NCBI GenBank assembly: GCA_017881185.1
Contig: JADGRE010000026.1
Span: 1 to 38,988, forward strand
Direction of reading: 5' to 3'
Source: Pseudomonadota bacterium
GTDB lineage: Bacteria > Myxococcota_A > Polyangia > Polyangiales > JAFGIB01
DNA length: 38,988 bases
Shown: in pieces, positions 8,294 through 16,078 of the stretch
How positions within the stretch are numbered: position 1 is the first letter of the stretch
Layout of the letters: each line of letters starts with the position of its first letter
Program-made: the position numbers and the translations under genes
Notes under the pieces: generated by a model
What the model saw: only the letters and a program-made list of their open reading frames with translations
What the model was told of the DNA's origin: nothing
Database searches by the model: none

Positions 8294-9892
8294 TCAGGGC
8301 GTGATCACCACGAAGGTGCCCAGGTTGTCCTTGGTCGCGTTCACGCCATGGAAGCCTGAGGGCAGGTTGGGCGTGGTCCAGTCGAACAGCCAGTGTGCGT
8401 CGGCTGGGGCGAGGTTCACGCAGCCGTGGCTGCGCACGCGGCCGAAGCGCTGGTGCCAGAAGGCTGCATGCAGGGCTACGCCGCCCGAGAAGTACATCGT
8501 CCAGGGCACATCTTCGATGCTGTAGGCCTCGTCGGTGCCGGCTTCGCCATCCATGGTGGTGGAGACGTGCTTGCTCTGGATGCGGAAGATGCCCGTGGGG
8601 GTGGGGTGCTCTTCCTTGCCGGTCGAGACCAGCGTCGCGAACACGGGCGTCTTTCCATCGTAGGCGACCAGGGTCTGCGTCGAGAGCTGGATCGAGATCC
8701 AGCGCGCGCGCGGCGGTACGAAGGGCGGTCGGTCAGCGTGCTCGATCACGCGCAGCGCGTCTTCCGGCACCACACTGCCATCGCGCGCCACGCGGTAGCG
8801 CCGCGCGCCCTCGCTCACGACTTCGTCCGTCAGTGCGAAGGGCTGCATCAGCGCAAGCGAGCCTGCGGGCTCGAGCGCGCCGCTCATCGGATTGCGGTGC
8901 ATGCGCGTCAAGCCAGCGCGGTACACGAGCCCCAGCGGCAGCTGTGCACCGGCCGGGAGCTGTGTGCCGTGCAGGGCCGAGATGCTCACGGGTGTGAGAC
9001 CCTCCGCCCGCACATAGGCGCCACGCACGGTGCGCGCGAAGCTACGTCCTTCGCTTGCCTCTTGGCTGTCGACGCTCACGTAGAAGCCGGGGCGCATCAG
9101 CATGCGCACGTTCGCGGGCAGCGCTTCGGCTGCTTGCTCGCTCGCTTGCTTCGCAGCCTCGCTGCTCACCGCAGCGGGCTTGGCGACGGGGTGTTGCGCG
9201 GCGCTCGCTCGCAGCGCAGCTTGCGACGCCGTCTCTTCGCTGCGGCTTGGAAGCTGGTAGTACTGGGGTGCGTCGGCCTGCAACGTCTTGCTGTAGGCAT
9301 AGGGCAGATCGTCGTGGACCGTGGCGGGTGCCGCGGCGTCGGCGAACACTTGCGGCGTGCTGCCAAACATGAAGCCTCGGCCCGCGCACACGAAGCCGCC
9401 ACCCTCGATCTCGTGCCAATGCGTGTTGCAGCCTTTGCCGCGCACGCCCGCTTTCGCACGCAGCTGCCCGCCGCGGCGGAAGTAGCCGGTGACCTCGGCC
9501 TTGTCGGAGGGCTCGGCGAACACCTGCGCCTGCACGTGGAACGCCACGCCGTACAGCGGGAAGTCGCGCTCTCGGCTGCGCTCGGCGTCGAGGCGTGGGT
9601 CGTGGGGCAGGTCGTGAGATGCCTCGTGCGGCGTGGGCGCCGCGACCACCGGGGCCGCCGCCGCCGCCGCCGCTGCCGCTGCCGCTGCCGCGACCGGTCG
9701 CACCGGCTTGTCCGCGGCCAGTACGCGCTCGCCGCGCTGCGCTAGCCCGGCTGCGTTGGGCCCAGGCATGCGCGCCGACAGCGCCAAGGTCGCCGCTTGC
9801 GGCTGCATGCGCTCGGCCTCACCGCGCAGACCGCCACACGCGAGCACGAACATGAACGCGAGCACACACAGGTGGCGCAGGCTGCGGCCCAT
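8294..9892 (-). CDS. L,D-transpeptidase (YkuD domain) lipoprotein
   Basis: A secreted 532-residue protein. The start shows a lipoprotein signal with Val-Leu-Ala-Cys as lipobox (Cys19). A 13-Ala run follows in a low-complexity linker. The middle has an SH3-like segment near the word 'Lys-Gly-Cys-Asn-Thr-His-Trp'. The C-terminal YkuD domain starts at Trp-Ile-Ser-Ile-Gln-Leu and carries the catalytic pattern His-Ala-Ala-Phe-Trp-His ... Ser-His-Gly-Cys-Val-Asn-Leu with the nucleophile near Cys491. YkuD enzymes make 3-3 peptidoglycan cross-links or attach proteins to peptidoglycan. The ATG at 9892 is chosen because the signal peptide begins there; a GTG 15 bases upstream is possible. It leads the leftward run of genes. 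Confidence 0.9.
   Translation of the reverse strand: MGRSLRHLCVLAFMFVLACGGLRGEAERMQPQAATLALSARMPGPNAAGLAQRGERVLAADKPVRPVAAAAAAAAAAAAAPVVAAPTPHEASHDLPHDPRLDAERSRERDFPLYGVAFHVQAQVFAEPSDKAEVTGYFRRGGQLRAKAGVRGKGCNTHWHEIEGGGFVCAGRGFMFGSTPQVFADAAAPATVHDDLPYAYSKTLQADAPQYYQLPSRSEETASQAALRASAAQHPVAKPAAVSSEAAKQASEQAAEALPANVRMLMRPGFYVSVDSQEASEGRSFARTVRGAYVRAEGLTPVSISALHGTQLPAGAQLPLGLVYRAGLTRMHRNPMSGALEPAGSLALMQPFALTDEVVSEGARRYRVARDGSVVPEDALRVIEHADRPPFVPPRARWISIQLSTQTLVAYDGKTPVFATLVSTGKEEHPTPTGIFRIQSKHVSTTMDGEAGTDEAYSIEDVPWTMYFSGGVALHAAFWHQRFGRVRSHGCVNLAPADAHWLFDWTTPNLPSGFHGVNATKDNLGTFVVITP
9654..9692. repeat. GCC/GCT trinucleotide run coding for poly-alanine
   Basis: Thirteen consecutive GCC or GCT-type triplets on the plus strand are read as an alanine run in the linker of the L,D-transpeptidase lipoprotein. 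Such runs change length easily by slippage without shifting the frame. Interpretation as a flexible or helical spacer between membrane anchor and folded domains is inference. Confidence 0.75.
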
Positions 9893-9967
9893 GCCTGTGC
9901 TGTGCACGCCTGCGCCGCTGGCGTCCAGAAATCGGCAGAGACCGCGCCGGCTACGCGGCGGCCCGCG

Positions 9968-11236
9968 CTACTGCACGACAGCTGGGCAGCCGAGCACCAC
10001 GTCCACGCGCCCGCCGGCGTCGTCGTGCACGGTCTTGCAGATCGCTCCGCACAGCCGGATCTTGGTGCTGTTCGCGCTGTACTGCCAGCCGTTCGCCCCG
10101 CTGTCGCACGGCTTGCCCGAGTCCTGCAGCAAGAGCGAGGCATTGCCGCCGCTGGGCGTGTAGATCACGTTGACCAAGCCCAGATCCAGCGTGCCCTTGG
10201 CAGGTTGCGGCACCGACAGCTCGCAAGCGTTGGTCTGGCCGGCAATCTGGGTGAGCGCCGTGGCGAGTGCCTTCGCGAGGTCGGTCTCCATGGTCATGTC
10301 GAAGTGGCAGTTGCCCTTCACTGGGTCGCAGCCGGCCTTGCCGGTGCCGCCCTTTTGCGCGATCTGCGAAAGCACCGTGCGAGCCGGCTCGGACCCCGGC
10401 ACGCCGATCGCGAAGGTGCGGATCCCCACGCCGTTGCCTGCAGCCTTCGGCACTTCCTTGTTGATGAGGAAATCGGTGCACTCCTTCGCGGTGCTGCAGG
10501 TGCCGGGGTTACTGCACTGCTCACTCTGCTGGCCGTCGGTGATGAGCACGACGAACTCGTTGCCGGTGATGTCGCCTGCGAGCGCGGCCTCGTGCATGTG
10601 CTTGTACGCGAGCACCGTGGCCCCCACGAGCGGCGTACCGCCTGCCGGCATGATGTTCGTCAGGCTCGCGCTGATCGTGCTCTGCTGGGCCTGCGTGTTG
10701 GGATGCATTGGCACGCTCGGCGTGGAGTTCACGCCGCAGTTGTCGTCGTTGCTGAAGTAACTGATGCCGATCGTCGCGTTCGCGGGCAGCAGCTTGATCG
10801 CGTCCACCAGCGCGTTGGTGGTGACTTCCCACTTCGAGGGTGCCGCAGCGTTGGCGCGCACCGGGTTCGTCTCGCACGCCGGCGAGGCCGTGGTGGGCGG
10901 TGGGTTGCACGCCATCGAGCCGCTGCGGTCGAGCACGAACAAGATGTTCGAGGGCAAGAGATTGGACTTCACCGTGGTCTTGGCGCAGCTGCCCTTGAGA
11001 AGCGCGTCGACGTTCGGGCCGGGAGCCATGTTGCTGCCAGCGTCGAGCGTGGCCGCGCCGCCCGAGCTGCCAGCCGCTGCTGGGCTGCCCGAATCGACGG
11101 TCGCGCCGGCCGTGCCAGCTGCGCCAGCTGCGCCCGTGCCGGAGCTGCCTTTGTTGGCTTTGCTTCCGTCAGCTGCACATGCGCAGCACAAGGCGATCAG
11201 GCACAGCAGGAGTTGTGACGATAGCTTGTGACTCAT
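9968..11236 (-). CDS. Secreted von Willebrand factor A domain protein
   Basis: A 422-residue exported protein. An N-terminal hydrophobic segment ends in Cys-Cys-Ala-Cys (Cys20), a poor but possible lipobox. A Gly/Ala/Ser-rich linker follows. The VWA domain starts near residue 97, with the metal-binding MIDAS Asp-Arg-Ser-Gly-Ser at 103-107 and a later Leu-Ile-Thr-Asp-Gly-Gln. Many cysteines are spread through it, fitting a disulfide-rich outer-surface protein. VWA domains bind protein ligands through a divalent metal. The ATG at 11236 overlaps the stop of the upstream lipoprotein gene by four bases (ATGA), so the two are coupled. The C-terminal 140 residues are unassigned. The ligand is unknown. 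Confidence 0.88.
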   Translation of the reverse strand: MSHKLSSQLLLCLIALCCACAADGSKANKGSSGTGAAGAAGTAGATVDSGSPAAAGSSGGAATLDAGSNMAPGPNVDALLKGSCAKTTVKSNLLPSNILFVLDRSGSMACNPPPTTASPACETNPVRANAAAPSKWEVTTNALVDAIKLLPANATIGISYFSNDDNCGVNSTPSVPMHPNTQAQQSTISASLTNIMPAGGTPLVGATVLAYKHMHEAALAGDITGNEFVVLITDGQQSEQCSNPGTCSTAKECTDFLINKEVPKAAGNGVGIRTFAIGVPGSEPARTVLSQIAQKGGTGKAGCDPVKGNCHFDMTMETDLAKALATALTQIAGQTNACELSVPQPAKGTLDLGLVNVIYTPSGGNASLLLQDSGKPCDSGANGWQYSANSTKIRLCGAICKTVHDDAGGRVDVVLGCPAVVQ

Positions 11237-11976
11237 GGTGTGTAGCTCGCTGTCCACGGCCCGCGGCAGCTGCCAGCCCCGGCCTTGAGTGCCCATTCGC
11301 CTTTGAGCGTGAGCGTTTGCGTGTCGAACATCCCGATCAAGGAGCCATCGAAGGTGCCCAGCGGCAACAGCCCCCCGAGCGCATACGAGCCCATCACGGC
11401 CTTCGCCGAGAACTTCAGCGTGGTGCAGTCGAGCCTGCCCGACAGCATCGAGCTGAAGCTGATCACGCCCATCGCCACGCCATCGAGCTTGCCGTCACTG
11501 ATCTCCAGGAACTCGCCGCTCATCGACTTCTGCAGCGTCAGTGTGACTGGGCCGGACACCATCGCGATCACCGAGGCGTCGGGTGCCGCGCCCCCGTCGG
11601 GCCCGTCCTGTTTGTAGTCGCACATGAACGTGCCGGTGTACTTGCCGGGCTTGCACGTGCCTTGCCCGGGCAGCGACTCCGTCCAGTCGAACTTGGCCGT
11701 CTTGTCCAGGTCGCTGCGCGGTACGAACATGCCGACCGCGCCATCACTGCTCGCGCTGCCGACTGCACCGTCTCCGCTCGCGCTGCCGGTCTTGCCGCCG
11801 TCAGCTGCAGGCGAAGCTTGCGCTCCCGCGTCCGGACTGGCTGTGCTGCCGCCGCCCGTGCCCGCGCTGCCTTGGCCCTGGCGATGCGTGGTGTTGCTCG
11901 CCGCGCAGCCGCACAGGCCGAGCACTAGCCCGGCGCAGAGCAGCGTGGCGTGGTCTGTCCGACGTCCCGGATTCAT
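11233..11976 (-). CDS. Lipoprotein of unknown function, paralogue of the next gene
   Basis: A 247-residue lipoprotein with a clear lipobox Leu-Cys-Gly-Cys (Cys24), then a Gly/Ser/Ala linker. The folded part begins at Phe-Asp-Trp-Thr-Glu-Ser-Leu-Pro-Gly-Gln-Gly-Thr-Cys and ends with a strand-rich region in which a Gly-Thr-Phe-Asp-Gly segment recurs in the paralogue at 12134-12802. I do not recognise the family. The ATG start has AGGGG about 8 bases upstream. It overlaps the VWA gene by four bases, which suggests a partner at the envelope. Three 10-bp tandem repeats lie just upstream. Confidence 0.75.
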   Translation of the reverse strand: MNPGRRTDHATLLCAGLVLGLCGCAASNTTHRQGQGSAGTGGGSTASPDAGAQASPAADGGKTGSASGDGAVGSASSDGAVGMFVPRSDLDKTAKFDWTESLPGQGTCKPGKYTGTFMCDYKQDGPDGGAAPDASVIAMVSGPVTLTLQKSMSGEFLEISDGKLDGVAMGVISFSSMLSGRLDCTTLKFSAKAVMGSYALGGLLPLGTFDGSLIGMFDTQTLTLKGEWALKAGAGSCRGPWTASYTP

Positions 11977-11990
11977 GGCTCATTCCCCTT

Positions 11991-12020
11991 CGTGCACTCG
12001 CGTGCACTCGCGTGCACTCG
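11991..12020. repeat. Three tandem copies of a 10-bp unit
   Basis: The unit CGTGCACTCG is repeated three times without interruption, followed by a degenerate CGTGCGTCGC. The array sits 14 bases upstream of the lipoprotein start on the minus strand, in its 5' leader or promoter. GTGCAC inside each unit is a palindrome. One helical turn per unit would put repeats on the same face of the DNA. Confidence 0.85.
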
Positions 12021-12133
12021 CGTGCGTCGCGGGGAGCGGATCCACGTGGACCCAGCCCTGCGCACGCAGGTTCATACACGCACCGCACACTCGACTCGCC
12101 CACAGTGTTTCGGTTGCGGGAAAGAAGCTCGCG

Positions 12134-12802
12134 TCACTGCGCCGCGCTCCAGGTGCCCTGGCACTGCGCGCCGTTGTCCGCCGTCAAGGTGATCGTCCCG
12201 CTGAGCGTAAGCGCCTTCGCGTCGAAGGTGCCTTGCAGCTTTCCTTTGGGCGGGTTCCACGGCGAGCCCAACACGGCGACGGTCGTCGCGTCGAACGCGC
12301 CGCTGCCACACATCAGCTGGCCGTCGAGCGACGCCGACCACAGCGGCGTCGGTCCGTCGCCGAAGCCGATGATCTGTGTCTGGCTCACCATCAGCGTCTG
12401 TGCCTCGGACGCAGCACCGAGCGTGAGGCTGATCGAGCCCTGGATCGCACCGACGGTGCTGGTGCCCGCGAACTTGCAGTCGAATCGGCCGGCGAATCGG
12501 CCGCCGCTGCACGTGCCTTTGCCGGGCAAGGTCTCGGTCCAAACGAAGCTCGCGTCGGGAATGCCGTCGGGGCCCACGATCGCCGAGCCGCCGCCGTCCA
12601 GCTCCGCCACGGACACGCCGGTGTCGGATGCGGCGGGGCCGGCGTCCATGACGATGCCTGTCCCGGAGCTTCCTCCGCTGGGCACGGCGACCGGCTGGGG
12701 TGGCGTGAAGAGCTGGTTTTGGGACGGCGTGCACGCCGCGGCGCTCAGCAGGAGCCAAGCGGCCCCCCGGAACCTTGCCGCACGGCGCGAGCCCGCTCCC
12801 AT
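12134..12802 (-). CDS. Lipoprotein of unknown function, paralogue of the preceding gene
   Basis: A 222-residue protein with basic n-region, hydrophobic stretch and Ser-Ala-Ala-Ala-Cys (Cys24) resembling a lipobox. The folded part starts at Phe-Val-Trp-Thr-Glu-Thr-Leu-Pro-Gly-Lys-Gly-Thr-Cys and aligns over its whole length with the lipoprotein at 11233-11976: shared Phe-x-Trp-Thr-Glu-x-Leu-Pro-Gly-x-Gly-Thr-Cys, Gly-x-Phe-Asp-Ala-Lys-Ala-Leu-Thr-Leu and the terminal Cys-x-Gly-Thr/Pro-Trp. The start was chosen for the signal peptide; the frame is open to 12907 and no site has a good ribosome site. It is divergent from the sigma factor gene. Function is unknown. Confidence 0.7.
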   Translation of the reverse strand: MGAGSRRAARFRGAAWLLLSAAACTPSQNQLFTPPQPVAVPSGGSSGTGIVMDAGPAASDTGVSVAELDGGGSAIVGPDGIPDASFVWTETLPGKGTCSGGRFAGRFDCKFAGTSTVGAIQGSISLTLGAASEAQTLMVSQTQIIGFGDGPTPLWSASLDGQLMCGSGAFDATTVAVLGSPWNPPKGKLQGTFDAKALTLSGTITLTADNGAQCQGTWSAAQ

Positions 12803-12955
12803 GTGCGCAGCGTAACCGAACTGGGGCATCACTGCCCGCTGCGTTCCACGAATTCCGTACGAGAAATGCACAGTGAGCGCTGACTTGGATTCGACGCGCT
12901 TGCTCATGAGCCGTTTGGCGAATTCGCAGCCACTATCGCTTCTGAAGCCCCAATC

Positions 12956-13543
12956 ATGTCGCCTTCACAACCACAGTTGCGCTTAATCGACGGTAAGGTC
13001 GGCGGGCAGGTTGAAGGCAAGCTCGACCCGAGCATGCCGGCGCAGCCCGTTGCGCCGCTGTCCGACACCGAGATCTTCCAGCGCTACGCACGCTACGTGG
13101 CGCGCATCGGCCTGCGTCTGCTGGGCCGCGAATCCGACGTCGACGACTTGATTCAAGAGGTGTTCCTGGCAGCGTTCCGCCAACGCGAGCAGCTGCGTGA
13201 CGCCGGTGCCACCAAGAGCTGGCTCGCGACCATCGCGGTGCGCACGGCGCGTCGTCAGCTGCGTCGGCGTCGGCTGCGACAGTTCGTGGGCCTGGATACG
13301 GGTGTGCCCGCGCTGGAGCTGCGCGACCCGGGCATGTCGCCGGAAAGGCGCGCGTTGCTCGCGCGCATCTATGAAATTCTCGACGCGATGCAGGTGGAAC
13401 AGCGTCTGGCATGGACGCTGCGTTACGTCGAAGGGGAAAAGCTCGAGCAAGTGGCCGAGCGCTGTGGTTGCTCGCTGGCAACGGCCAAGCGTCGCATCGC
13501 CGCAGCTCATGCGCTGTTGCAAGCGGAGATTAGCGATGGATGA
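12956..13543 (+). CDS. ECF-family RNA polymerase sigma factor
   Basis: A 195-residue group IV sigma factor. Region 2 runs from about residue 38, with Asp-Val-Asp-Asp-Leu-Ile-Gln-Glu-Val-Phe around the core-binding helix, and continues to the Arg-rich 2.4 region near residue 100. Region 4 begins near 130 and holds the helix-turn-helix: Val-Glu-Gly-Glu-Lys-Leu-Glu-Gln-Val-Ala ... Cys-Ser-Leu-Ala-Thr-Ala-Lys-Arg-Arg. It directs RNA polymerase to alternative promoters. The next gene overlaps its end by eight bases and encodes a FecR/TPR membrane protein, the likely regulator. The ATG at 12956 is the only good start. Confidence 0.93.
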   Translation: MSPSQPQLRLIDGKVGGQVEGKLDPSMPAQPVAPLSDTEIFQRYARYVARIGLRLLGRESDVDDLIQEVFLAAFRQREQLRDAGATKSWLATIAVRTARRQLRRRRLRQFVGLDTGVPALELRDPGMSPERRALLARIYEILDAMQVEQRLAWTLRYVEGEKLEQVAERCGCSLATAKRRIAAAHALLQAEISDG

Positions 13544-14735
13544 GCTCGCACGAGAGCTGGACATGCTGCGCGATGAGCTCGCGCCGGCGTGGGATGAGGC
13601 ACGCAGCCAACGGTTGCTGGCCGGGGTGGGTCGTCTGCGCCGCCGTCGTCAGGTGCAACGCGCCGCGCTTGGCGCCTGCGCTCTGTTGCTGACGGTCGCC
13701 GCTGCTTGGCTGGGGACGCACGCGCACGGTGTGCAGCTGATGGCTGCACATGGCGCGACGCACGCTGCGCCTGTGACTGCGGCGCCGGTCGCTGTGGCTG
13801 CGCCTGTCACTGCGACGGGTACGCCGGTGGTCGATCGTGTCGGGCCCGGCCAGGCCTTGCGCTTGGCCGATGGCTCGCTCGTGCAAGTGTCTGCCGATGG
13901 GTCGCTCGAGGTCGCGAGCAATCAGCCGGGGCACATCGCGCTGCGGCTGTTGGCAGGTGGCGCGCACTTCTCCGTGATCCCCGATCACGAGCGACAGTTC
14001 CTCGTGGACGCCGGCAACGTGCAGGTCGCCGTGCTCGGCACCGTGTTCGACGTGGAGCATGCGGTGGGTGCGGGCGCGGCACGCGTGCGCGTGGCGGTGG
14101 TCGAAGGTCGCGTGCAGGTCACTGCTGCCGATGGCGTGCACTTCGTGGGCGCAGGTGAAGCTGCTTGGTTCGGCGATGCCGGGGTGTTGCCGGTAGAGCC
14201 AGAGGCCGTCGCCGACGAGCATGTGCGTGCGCCACGTTCGCATCGTGCGACGCACAAGGATCTAGGTGCGCTCGGCGCCAAAGCCTCGTGGCGCTCGCTC
14301 AGCCAAGAAGGCGACTACGAGCTGGCCTACAGCTCGCTGTCCTCGGGTGCGGTCGTCGAGGACGACCCAGCGGCCTTGATGGACGCGGCGGACGCAGCGC
14401 GCCTGAGCGGACATCCCGCGGCCGCCATCGGCTACTTGCGTCGCGTGGTGCAGAACCATCGTGTCAGCCCCGTGGCCCCGCTCGCGGCGTTCACGCTCGG
14501 CCGTGTGTTGCTGGAGCGGCTCGGCCAACCGTCGGAAGCGGCGCAGGCGTTCGCGCAGGCGCGCGCGCTGGCTCCGCACGGCTCGCTCGCGCAGGACGCC
14601 CTGGCCCGTGAGGTCGAAGCGTTGTCCAAGGCTGGCAACGCACACGAAGCGTATCTGCGGGCGCAAGAGTATGCGCAGGCCTATCCGGCCGGTCGGCGCT
14701 TGCACGCGGTGCGCCTCTACGGTGGGCTAGATTGA
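13536..14735 (+). CDS. FecR-domain protein with TPR-like C-terminus, probable anti-sigma or sigma regulator
   Basis: A 399-residue protein with one membrane helix at about residues 43-60, separating a charged cytoplasmic N-terminus from a periplasmic part. The FecR domain lies near 100-215 and contains Asp-Gly-Ser-Leu-Val-Gln-Val and the typical Val-Leu-Gly-Thr-Val-Phe-Asp-Val strand. The last 150 residues are alpha-helical with TPR-like features (Ala-Ala-Ile-Gly-Tyr-Leu and Ala-Ala-Gln-Ala-Phe-Ala). FecR proteins sense an outer-membrane signal and control an ECF sigma. The ATG at 13536 overlaps the sigma gene by eight bases, giving translational coupling. The longer open frame upstream is out of phase with the sigma gene and ignored. 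Confidence 0.9.
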   Translation: MDELARELDMLRDELAPAWDEARSQRLLAGVGRLRRRRQVQRAALGACALLLTVAAAWLGTHAHGVQLMAAHGATHAAPVTAAPVAVAAPVTATGTPVVDRVGPGQALRLADGSLVQVSADGSLEVASNQPGHIALRLLAGGAHFSVIPDHERQFLVDAGNVQVAVLGTVFDVEHAVGAGAARVRVAVVEGRVQVTAADGVHFVGAGEAAWFGDAGVLPVEPEAVADEHVRAPRSHRATHKDLGALGAKASWRSLSQEGDYELAYSSLSSGAVVEDDPAALMDAADAARLSGHPAAAIGYLRRVVQNHRVSPVAPLAAFTLGRVLLERLGQPSEAAQAFAQARALAPHGSLAQDALAREVEALSKAGNAHEAYLRAQEYAQAYPAGRRLHAVRLYGGLD

Positions 14736-14827
14736 GCACGAGCTGAGCACGAGCTGCGCGGGACGGCGCGGCAGAGGCCGGAACGCGAGTTGGGTTCGCG
14801 GGGCGCTCACGCTAACCTGGGCCCGTC

Positions 14828-15886
14828 GTGCGTCGGGTCGGTTCATGCATCGTTCGGGTGAGCTGGCTGTCGTGGCTGGTCGTGCTGTCGTGGGCGTGCA
14901 CTGGTTCGCTTGCGCGAGCGCAACAGACGGGACAGGCGCCGGCGGTCACCACCGTCGTCGACCCCTGCGTGCCGGTCGATCCGGAACAGTTCGACCGGGT
15001 GCTGGCGATCGAGCTGGGCACCTCCATCGACTACCGGGACAGCGACGCGCCGCCGCCCAGCCTCACGCGTGTGCAGCTGTCATGTAGCGAGCAAGGCATC
15101 GAGCTGCGCTTGCAGGACGACGTCACCCGCAAGTCGATGGTGCGCGTGCTCGACATCTCGCGTATCGAGCCGGCCTCGCGCACCAGGTTGCTCGCGCTCT
15201 CGGTCGCGGAGTTCGTGGTCGCCAGCTGGGTGGAGCTGCGCATCGCAGACAGGCCGGCGGTCGAGCCCGCGGGCCCAGCGCCCAATCCCGCAGCGCAGCA
15301 AGCCGCGGCAGGCGTCGCCAGGCGCCACGTCGTAGCCGAGCCTGAGCCTGGGCCCCGCGTGGACCGCAGCGAGCCCAGCGCGCCGTGGGAGCTGTTCGGT
15401 GTGTTTCGTCTGGAAGGTTGGTCCGGCGATCCCGGCCTCATGCCGGTGGCTGCGCTTCGCGTCGGACAGCGGCCCATCGGCAACGTCGCATTCACCGTGG
15501 GTGCCGACTTCGGCGCCACGCGCATGTCGGTCGACTTGGGGCAGGTCGACCTCGGCACCACCTCGGTGATGGGCGCGCTGCTCTTCGTCGTGCGCACACC
15601 ACGTGCCGAGCTCTATGCGGGCGGCGGTGGTCGTTTCGGTTTCGTGCACATGTCCGGCGTCGCGAGCGATGCGCGCGTGCGCGGCCGCAGCTTCGTCGTC
15701 CCCTACGGTGGTGCGCTCATGCTCGGTCGCGTCGCGTACCACATTACTGGTGGCTTGCGGTTGATCGCCGAGATCGAGGGCGGCATCGTGACCTTGCCAG
15801 CGGAAGGTCGCAGCGGTCCGCGCCTGGTGGTCGATCTCAGCGGCGCCTGGCTGTCGGCGGGTGCGGGCGTGGGGTGGTCGTTCTGA
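14828..15886 (+). CDS. Exported protein, possible outer-membrane barrel
   Basis: A 352-residue exported protein. The signal peptide (Trp-Leu-Val-Val-Leu-Ser-Trp) ends at Ala-Arg-Ala before Gln-Gln. The N-terminal half is a soluble domain, a Pro/Ala-rich linker follows, and the last 150 residues alternate polar and hydrophobic positions with many Gly and aromatic residues, ending in Gly-Val-Gly-Trp-Ser-Phe. A terminal Phe is a common outer-membrane insertion signal. It is 92 bases downstream of the FecR/TPR gene and may be its cell-surface partner. The start is GTG at 14828. No family was recognised. Confidence 0.72.
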   Translation: MRRVGSCIVRVSWLSWLVVLSWACTGSLARAQQTGQAPAVTTVVDPCVPVDPEQFDRVLAIELGTSIDYRDSDAPPPSLTRVQLSCSEQGIELRLQDDVTRKSMVRVLDISRIEPASRTRLLALSVAEFVVASWVELRIADRPAVEPAGPAPNPAAQQAAAGVARRHVVAEPEPGPRVDRSEPSAPWELFGVFRLEGWSGDPGLMPVAALRVGQRPIGNVAFTVGADFGATRMSVDLGQVDLGTTSVMGALLFVVRTPRAELYAGGGGRFGFVHMSGVASDARVRGRSFVVPYGGALMLGRVAYHITGGLRLIAEIEGGIVTLPAEGRSGPRLVVDLSGAWLSAGAGVGWSF

Positions 15887-16078
15887 AGCGGGTGCGGTTG
15901 CAACTGAACGGACTCAGCTTGCGCTTGCTCGCGCTCTGCTGGCGGCCAAGCTGGTGTCGAGTTTGCGTGCCACGCCACGCACCTCGCAGTGCCGTGGCCG
16001 GACTGTCCATGCCTCGCAGGCCGCAAAAGGACCGCGGCGAGGCGCAGGGCTACATTGTGGGAAGAGTGCCGGCGCGCT

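Noticed and set aside
9797-11218. 473-codon plus-strand frame opposite the VWA protein
   Set aside because: Arg/His/Ala-rich shadow of a real gene with an intact MIDAS motif and signal peptide on the other strand.
12818-12845. GAAC ... CGTT resembling an ECF promoter upstream of the sigma gene
   Set aside because: The spacing (20 bases between the words) is long for the class and the match is only four bases each; too weak to call.
14733-14755. Direct repeat TGAGCACGAGC twice at the end of the FecR/TPR gene
   Set aside because: Only two short copies; likely a chance or minor slippage duplication with no clear role.
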